Of a stretch of 64,000 nt of DNA, positions 59,081-64,000 are shown in pieces. The stretch is from the NCBI GenBank assembly GCA_023053685.1, contig JALIGW010000028.1, positions 6,794,501 through 6,858,500 of the forward strand. The letters run 5' to 3'. The position numbers were made by a program, and so were the translations under genes. The stretch comes from Diadophis punctatus similis. Lineage: Eukaryota; Chordata; Lepidosauria; Squamata; Dipsadidae. Each line of letters opens with the position of its first letter. The first letter of the stretch is position 1. The notes below the pieces were generated by a model. It did not search any database. It saw nothing but the letters and a program-made list of their open reading frames with translations, and was not told the origin of the DNA.

Positions 59081-60010
59081 TTGTCAAACATGTACAGGAT
59101 AGTAGTTGTTTGTATAAACATAATATAAGTAAAAAATACCGATAATAGAGGATAATAGGACAGTAGGGACGGTAGGCACAGTGGTGAACTTATGCACGCC
59201 CCTTACAGACCTCTTAGAAATGGGGAGAGGTCTACTGTAGACAGTCTAAGGCAGTGATGGTGAACCTTTTTTTCCTCGGGTGCCGAAATAGTGCACGTGC
59301 GCGCTATCACACACGTGTGCGTGCCCACACCCATAACTCAAAGCCCCTCACTCGCCCCACCCCCCTGCGCATGTGTGCGCGACCCATCCCACTCCCCCGT
59401 TTCCCGACTTCCAGTGGGCCCGGTAGGCCTGTTTTTCGCCCTCTCCAGGCTCCAGAGGCTTTCTTGGAGCTTGGGGAGGGCAAAAACGCTCCACCCCCGC
59501 CACCCTGGAGGTCCTCCAGAGGCCGAAATCGCCCTCCCAGAGCGCACTGGAGCTGAGCTAGGGCAACGGCTCGCGTGCCGGCAGATATGGCTCCGCATGC
59601 CACCTGTGGCACCCGTGCCATAGGTTCGCCATCACTGGTCTAAGGTTAAAGTTTTGGAGGTTTGGGGAGGAAACCACAGAGTCAGGTAGTGCATTCCAGG
59701 CATTGATCACTCTGTTGCTGAAGTCGTATTTTCTGCAGTCGAGTTTGGAGCGGTTTACATTAAGTTTAAATCTATTATGTGCTCATGTATTGTTGCGGTT
59801 GAAGCTGAAGTAATCATTGACAAGAAGGACTTTTTGATATATGATTTTATGAACTACATTTAGATCAGATCGGAGGCGGCGTAGTTGTAAATTGTCTAAT
59901 CCCAATATTTCAAGTCTGGTGGAATAAGGTATTTTATTGCGAGCAGAGGAGTGGAGGACTCTTCTTGTGAAATATTTCTGGACTCTCTCGATTATATTAA
60001 TAGATAGAGA
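59067..60010 (-). mobile_element. CR1-like LINE 3' end, split by a hAT element
   Basis: The minus strand encodes SINIIERVQKYFTRRVLHSS, then RNKIPYSTRLEILGLDNLQL and RRLRSDLNVVHKIIYQKVLL before a stop near 59783, and DCRKYDFSNRVINAWN-like sequence beyond a frameshift. The 3' UTR (GACCTCATC-like, GGGGCGTGCATAAG, CCTACCGTCCCTACTGTCC) ends at the GATA array. A sister tail lies at 63270-63450. Confidence 0.75.
59252..59637. mobile_element. hAT-like element nested in LINE, perfect 8-bp TSD
   Basis: Ends CAGTGATGGTGAACC and AGGTTCGCCATCACTG. Flanks GTCTAAGG are identical at 59244-59251 and 59638-59645. Same family as 31229 and 48712. Confidence 0.95.
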
Positions 60011-60047
60011 CAAACACACACACATTACACACACAGCAGACAGACAG

Positions 60048-60101
60048 ACTCCCAGAATTCCCCAGCCAGTACTGAAGTCCATACATCTTAAAGTTGCCAA
60101 G
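60048..60101. mobile_element. Fragment of palindromic hAT-like MITE
   Basis: ACTCCCAGAATTCCCCAGCC followed by ACTGAAGTCCATACATCTTA and AAGTTGCCAAG: half-palindrome, truncated both sides. Confidence 0.65.
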
Positions 60102-60640
60102 TGTGAAAAGTGCAGAACACGTCTCTAAAGGTGTTACAAAATATGTGCCTTTTTTAATATGGGAAGAACTGGAAATGTCAAAAAGGCAGGCTTGTAGAAA
60201 TTGCTTTCTGTTTGTTGGGAAAAGTAATCATCTCAATGGAAGCTTATCCGCCAGAGTTTGCCCTTTAAAAAAAGAAGGCAAAGTCATTGTATATTGGGGA
60301 AAAGGAGATAAAGATGCTATGTCATTTCTGGAAAATGTTTTTATTTTCCCTCTGGGGGAAATTGGTCAGTTGTGCTGGATAGGCATTTTGGCAATTATAA
60401 CCCCACACACATATGTGGAAGTCACCAGGTTTGGAGCTGTGCTAGAGAGTTATCAGCAGCTTCTTTCATGAAGCTGAATGTTTTTTTCTTGGGAAAGGAA
60501 ACATTATTAGGAAATAAATAAATAAATACTACTTTGGTTATGCAGAGGTTTACCAGGCAAGATACTCTGTGACTACTGGGAAAGTAGATTACACCTAGAC
60601 TTCTAAAATTGATCATTGCTTTTGTTTTATGAGCTAGATG
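60102..60640. other. Intergenic, no supported gene
   Basis: A 125-residue plus-strand ORF (60094-60471) has no domain I recognise and no splice or promoter context; not called as a gene. Confidence 0.35.
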
Positions 60641-60899
60641 CAGAGGTGGGTTCCTCCCCTTTCGGACCAGTTCTATAGAACAGGTAGTAACTTGGCGACC
60701 TGGGTTGCTGGAACCGGCAGCGACCCAGGCCTGCCATGCCCCCGAACCAGCTCTTGGTTTTTTTGCCTTCTTGTTTTTTGCTTGTGCGCATGCGCAAAAG
60801 CTGTGTTTTTAGCACTGCACATGTACATGCACCTGCTCCCGCGTGCCCCCACGCGACACTGAGCAAACCGGCAGTGAAGAAAACTGGAACCCACCCCTG
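60641..60899. mobile_element. hAT-like element (CAGAGGTGGGTT family), perfect 8-bp TSD
   Basis: Ends CAGAGGTGGGTTCCTCC and GGAACCCACCCCTG. Flanks GCTAGATG are identical at 60633-60640 and 60900-60907. Contains TGCGCATGCGCA at 60785-60796. Confidence 0.95.
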
Positions 60900-61261
60900 G
60901 CTAGATGTATATGCTACTTTCCCCCCAAAGTTTCACAGGCAAAGGCAGCAGCTTTCTTGAGATTTGTTTCTTAGTATTTTATGTTGAAATACCTAGTTAA
61001 GAAAAAAGTGGTTTCATGTTAAATTTAATTTTTAAAATGTATTTCGTTCCAATACTTTTGAATTTTTTTTACATGTCTGCCATATATGGTAAAAATTCTC
61101 CTTCTGTTTTCTGGCGTTTCCAGCATTTATTACTATATAAATTGTCTATCTTGGCAATTAATGGTAAGATTGTATAGCACCCTATAAAACATTATATACC
61201 AGTTTTCTTTTAAATTTTACAGATTTGTTCCATAATTCTTCCCTCTGGAGAGGGCAGCTAA
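60900..61261. other. Intergenic, AT-rich, no recognised feature
   Basis: Unique sequence leading into the pentanucleotide array. Confidence 0.4.
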
Positions 61262-61790
61262 ATAATAATAATATAATATAATATAGTATAGTATAGTATA
61301 GTATAGTATAGTATAGTATAGTATAGTATAGTATAGTATAGTATAGTATAGTATAGTATAGTATAGTATAGTATAGTATAGTATAGTATAGTATAGTATA
61401 GTATAGTATAATAATATAGTATAATAATATAATATAATATAATATAATAATAATATAATATAATAATAATATAATAATATAATATAATATAATATAATAT
61501 AATATAATATAATATAATATAATATAATATAATATAATATAATATAATATAATATAATATAATATAATATAATATTATATTATATTATATTATATTATAT
61601 TATATTATATTATATTATATTATATTATATTATAATATTATAATATAATTAATATAATTAATATAATATAATATAATATAATATAATATAATATAATATA
61701 ATATAATATAATATAATATAGTAATGCAATGCCATGCCATGCCATGCCATGCCATGCCATACCATACAATACAATACAATACAATATAAT
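61262..61790. repeat. Long pentanucleotide array (ATAGT / ATAAT / ATTAT / CCATG)
   Basis: About 530 bp of successive 5-base units: ATAGT to about 61425, ATAAT to about 61573, then the complementary ATTAT type to about 61632, then ATAAT again, then GCCAT and ACAAT variants. The ATAAT to ATTAT switch makes a long perfect inverted repeat. Confidence 0.95.
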
Positions 61791-62300
61791 ATATCTAAAT
61801 AACATTTTACATATACATCCTAACATATAGTCTTGATTCTGTAGAACATTTTAAATGTTGTCATTTTTTTAGAAGCCCTTCCTCATTGCTGAGGTCTGTT
61901 TTTATTCTTCCAATAATTTGTAGATATATCAATCATGATATATTCCGACCTTCAACAAAAGCCTGGTAAAGATAGATTCCCCTTCCTTTAGATTGATTGG
62001 GCTCACAAAAGTAATTTACTGATTTCAGTTTGGCCCCCTGGGATTGGGAAATCATGATTAACACCTGCCGAACCTAGTTTAGCATCCCCAAGAACATTCA
62101 GAACTATACAGCTAAGGTTTGTTGGCATAATAATAGTTATTTGGGGTAACATTTTTAATAAATTAAAAAATTTTTATCACTCTCCTTAAAATAAAAATTT
62201 AAAAGCAGCCTGAAATTTTGGATACAATCCACTCACTGTCATTATGTAAAGGGAGGTCTGATATTGTCTCTGACACTGAAGATAAAAACATAACATTGTG
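61791..62300. other. Intergenic, no recognised feature
   Basis: AT-rich unique sequence. Confidence 0.35.
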
Positions 62301-62306
62301 CAGTCC

Positions 62307-62366
62307 CTTCCTTCCTTCCTTCCTTCCTTCCTTCCTTCCTTCCTTCCTTCCTTCCTTCCTTCCTTC
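62307..62366 (+). repeat. (TTCC)n microsatellite
   Basis: About 15 CCTT units, upstream of a LINE 3' end. Confidence 0.95.
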
Positions 62367-62394
62367 GGTATTCCTTCGATACCCGGACTATCAT

Positions 62395-62640
62395 TAAGTG
62401 TTGTACCTTATGATTCTTGAAGAACTTATCTTTTCTTTTATGTACACTGAGAGCATATGCATCAAGACAAATTCCTTGTGTGTCCAATCACACTTGGCCA
62501 ATAAAATTCAATTCAATTCAATTCAATTCAATTCAATTCTATTCTATTCTATTCTATTCTATTCTATTATTCTATTCTATTCTATTCTATTCTATTCTAT
62601 TCTATTCTATTCTATTCTATTCTATTCTATTCTATCCTTC
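62395..62640 (+). mobile_element. CR1-L3 (Snake1-like) LINE 3' end with (TTCTA)n tail
   Basis: TTGTACCTTATGATTCTTGA, TTTATGTACACTGAGAGCAT and ACTTGGCCAATAAAATTCAA, followed by AATTC units and then about 20 TTCTA units (62534-62634). It is the reverse complement counterpart of 16166-16300. ORFs of 93-95 residues here are artefacts. Confidence 0.8.
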
Positions 62641-63269
62641 CTTCCTTCCTTCCCTCCCTCAAAAACTTACAATAATTAAAACCACATATAAAAATGTTAA
62701 ATAACAATTGATCCATATATATATATAAAGTGAAATACTATTAATTAAATAATTAAACAATGAAGACAAAGAAGTTCCTTTAAGTTCCTTAAAATCAACA
62801 TACAAATATATTGAAAGGCCTGAGAAAATCAAAAGATCTTTGCCTAATGCTAACAAGACAATAAAGTTCCAGGACCACATCTGAACCACAATATAGGAGG
62901 ATGCCTGGAGCAGGTTTATGGTTTATAGGTAAGCATATTGCATGTGGTTTTATGTAATAAACCATAATTAAGTCATAGTATAATGTGACATAGAAACCTA
63001 ATTATATGTATATTAATGAGAAACAAATCTAAGTAGTAATATAATATTTAAACCCCCCCAATTAGTTTGTTTTGTTGCTAAAAGTATAATCTGCCTTTTG
63101 GCTTATGCAAAAATCAGAAGATTACACCAATTACAAAAAATAAATAAAACAAAAGTGTAACATCTGTCCAATTAAAATCCTTATTTATACGGTATTAAAG
63201 TATTATTACTATATAGTATTTTAAATGAACAGTTTTGTGATTGAGATTTTTATTTTTTTTATTTATTTT
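62641..63269. other. Intergenic, AT-rich, no recognised feature
   Basis: No gene or clear repeat, apart from old AAACCATAATTAAG-type traces near 62920-62990. Confidence 0.35.
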
Positions 63270-63450
63270 TTATTTATTTTGTCAACACGTGTACAAGATA
63301 ACAGGTATGATATAAACATAAACAAAAGCAAAGTATGTATAGGTAAAAATTAGACAATAGGACAGAAGGACAGGGATGGTAGGCACGATGGTGTGCTTAT
63401 GCACGCCCCTTACAGACCTCTTAGGAATGGGATGAGGTCAAGATATATTC
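63270..63450 (-). mobile_element. CR1-like LINE 3' tail (truncated)
   Basis: Minus-strand 3' end with ATTTTGTCAACACGTGTACA, GGTAGGCACGATGGTGTGC and CACGCCCCTTACAGACCTC, matching the 59067-59243 copy; only the terminal part is present. Confidence 0.7.
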
Positions 63451-64000
63451 TTTGTCATTTGTGAAGGGGTCAAATACTTTTTCTGGGGGAAAAACTTTTT
63501 ATTATTTTGGCAGCTCTGCTAAGCTCTGCTGCTTACCAGATTAAGGATGGCAGTAGGGTATGTTCCAACTGGGCGTCAACAAGCTTGCTATGCAGTCCCC
63601 AGTTTCCTTGGGATTTAGCCCTATAGACCTTCTTGAGTGCAATTGCACTTTAAAGTAAGACACAGTTTCAAATTAATGTGTATAGGGTTTGATTGCACAC
63701 AGTTCCATTGTGCATTTACTGTACACAAACTGTTATGAATATAAACATCTTTATTTTTTTTCAGTAATTCAATAATATAATATTAAAAAACCAGTTTCAT
63801 TCTGAGAGCATCCTAGTTTTCACTAATGCCTCAAAAATTAAGAAGAATGGAAAAGTAAGAACATAATCTTCTATGCTGTGCCTCAAAAGCCATAACTATT
63901 ATTCAACTTGTTAGAGCAGTATAAGTTGGAGGGTTAGAGGTGCTACACAACTATTTTGCATATGTCTCCCATGTCAACCTTTGGCTGGAAAGGAAGCTGA
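63451..64000. other. Intergenic, no supported gene
   Basis: Unique sequence to the window end. Confidence 0.35.

Noticed and set aside
61262..62640. Regular direct repeats resembling a CRISPR or satellite array
   Set aside because: Units are 4-5 bases without spacers; these are microsatellites on LINE tails in a vertebrate genome.

Overview
This is a vertebrate nuclear window, most likely from a squamate and probably an advanced (colubroid) snake. The evidence is the repeat content: tRNA-derived Sauria SINEs, a BovB-type RTE tail, L2 and CR1 LINE remnants, two copies of a LINE 3' end that runs into AATAG/TTCTA pentanucleotide arrays (the pattern reported for snake CR1-L3 'Snake1' LINEs), a (GATA)n array and a dense set of non-autonomous hAT elements. 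CpG is depleted except in two unique islands and inside the hAT-like elements. The species call is inference; no alignment was run.

Only one protein-coding gene can be supported. Positions 1-5202 hold the 3' end of IVD (isovaleryl-CoA dehydrogenase, mitochondrial leucine catabolism) on the + strand: four coding exons (1787-1868, 2670-2774, 3955-4027, 5069-5202) with consensus splice sites and matching phases, the stop codon at 5200-5202 and an ATTAAA poly(A) signal at 5624-5629. The 5' two thirds of the gene, including the catalytic glutamate exon, lie before the window. The introns already carry repeats (a 26-bp perfect hairpin, a mariner-like MITE, an antisense Sauria SINE).

From 5.7 kb to 64 kb I see no recognisable protein-coding gene. 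Two non-repeat CpG islands (about 14.22-14.87 kb and 43.96-44.68 kb) are the best candidates for promoters of neighbouring transcripts. In human the next gene downstream of IVD is BAHD1, so one of them could be its promoter, but no BAHD1 coding exon is visible. A CpG-containing 110-bp segment with consensus splice sites follows the second island at 45.5 kb.

The rest is transposon-derived. L2 LINE remnants lie at 17.6-18.95, 25.65-27.05 and 41.18-42.1 kb; CR1-type LINEs at 22.1, 56.9-57.4, 59.07-60.0, 62.4 and 63.3 kb; RTE/BovB remnants at 8.1 and 39.7 kb; a possible Penelope-like tail at 46.3-46.8 kb; and about 25 short DNA transposons. Eight hAT-like elements are flanked by perfect 8-bp target-site duplications, which marks a recent burst. 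Several carry perfect NRF1-type palindromes (YGCGCATGCGCR). The most unusual structures are a 136-bp element that is a perfect inverted repeat, an 82-bp foldback inside a composite transposon at 28.4-29.2 kb, and a 0.5-kb pentanucleotide array at 61.3-61.8 kb that switches to its reverse complement. I found no clearly new biological system; the transposon-borne regulatory palindromes and the unassigned CpG islands are the items most worth a second look.
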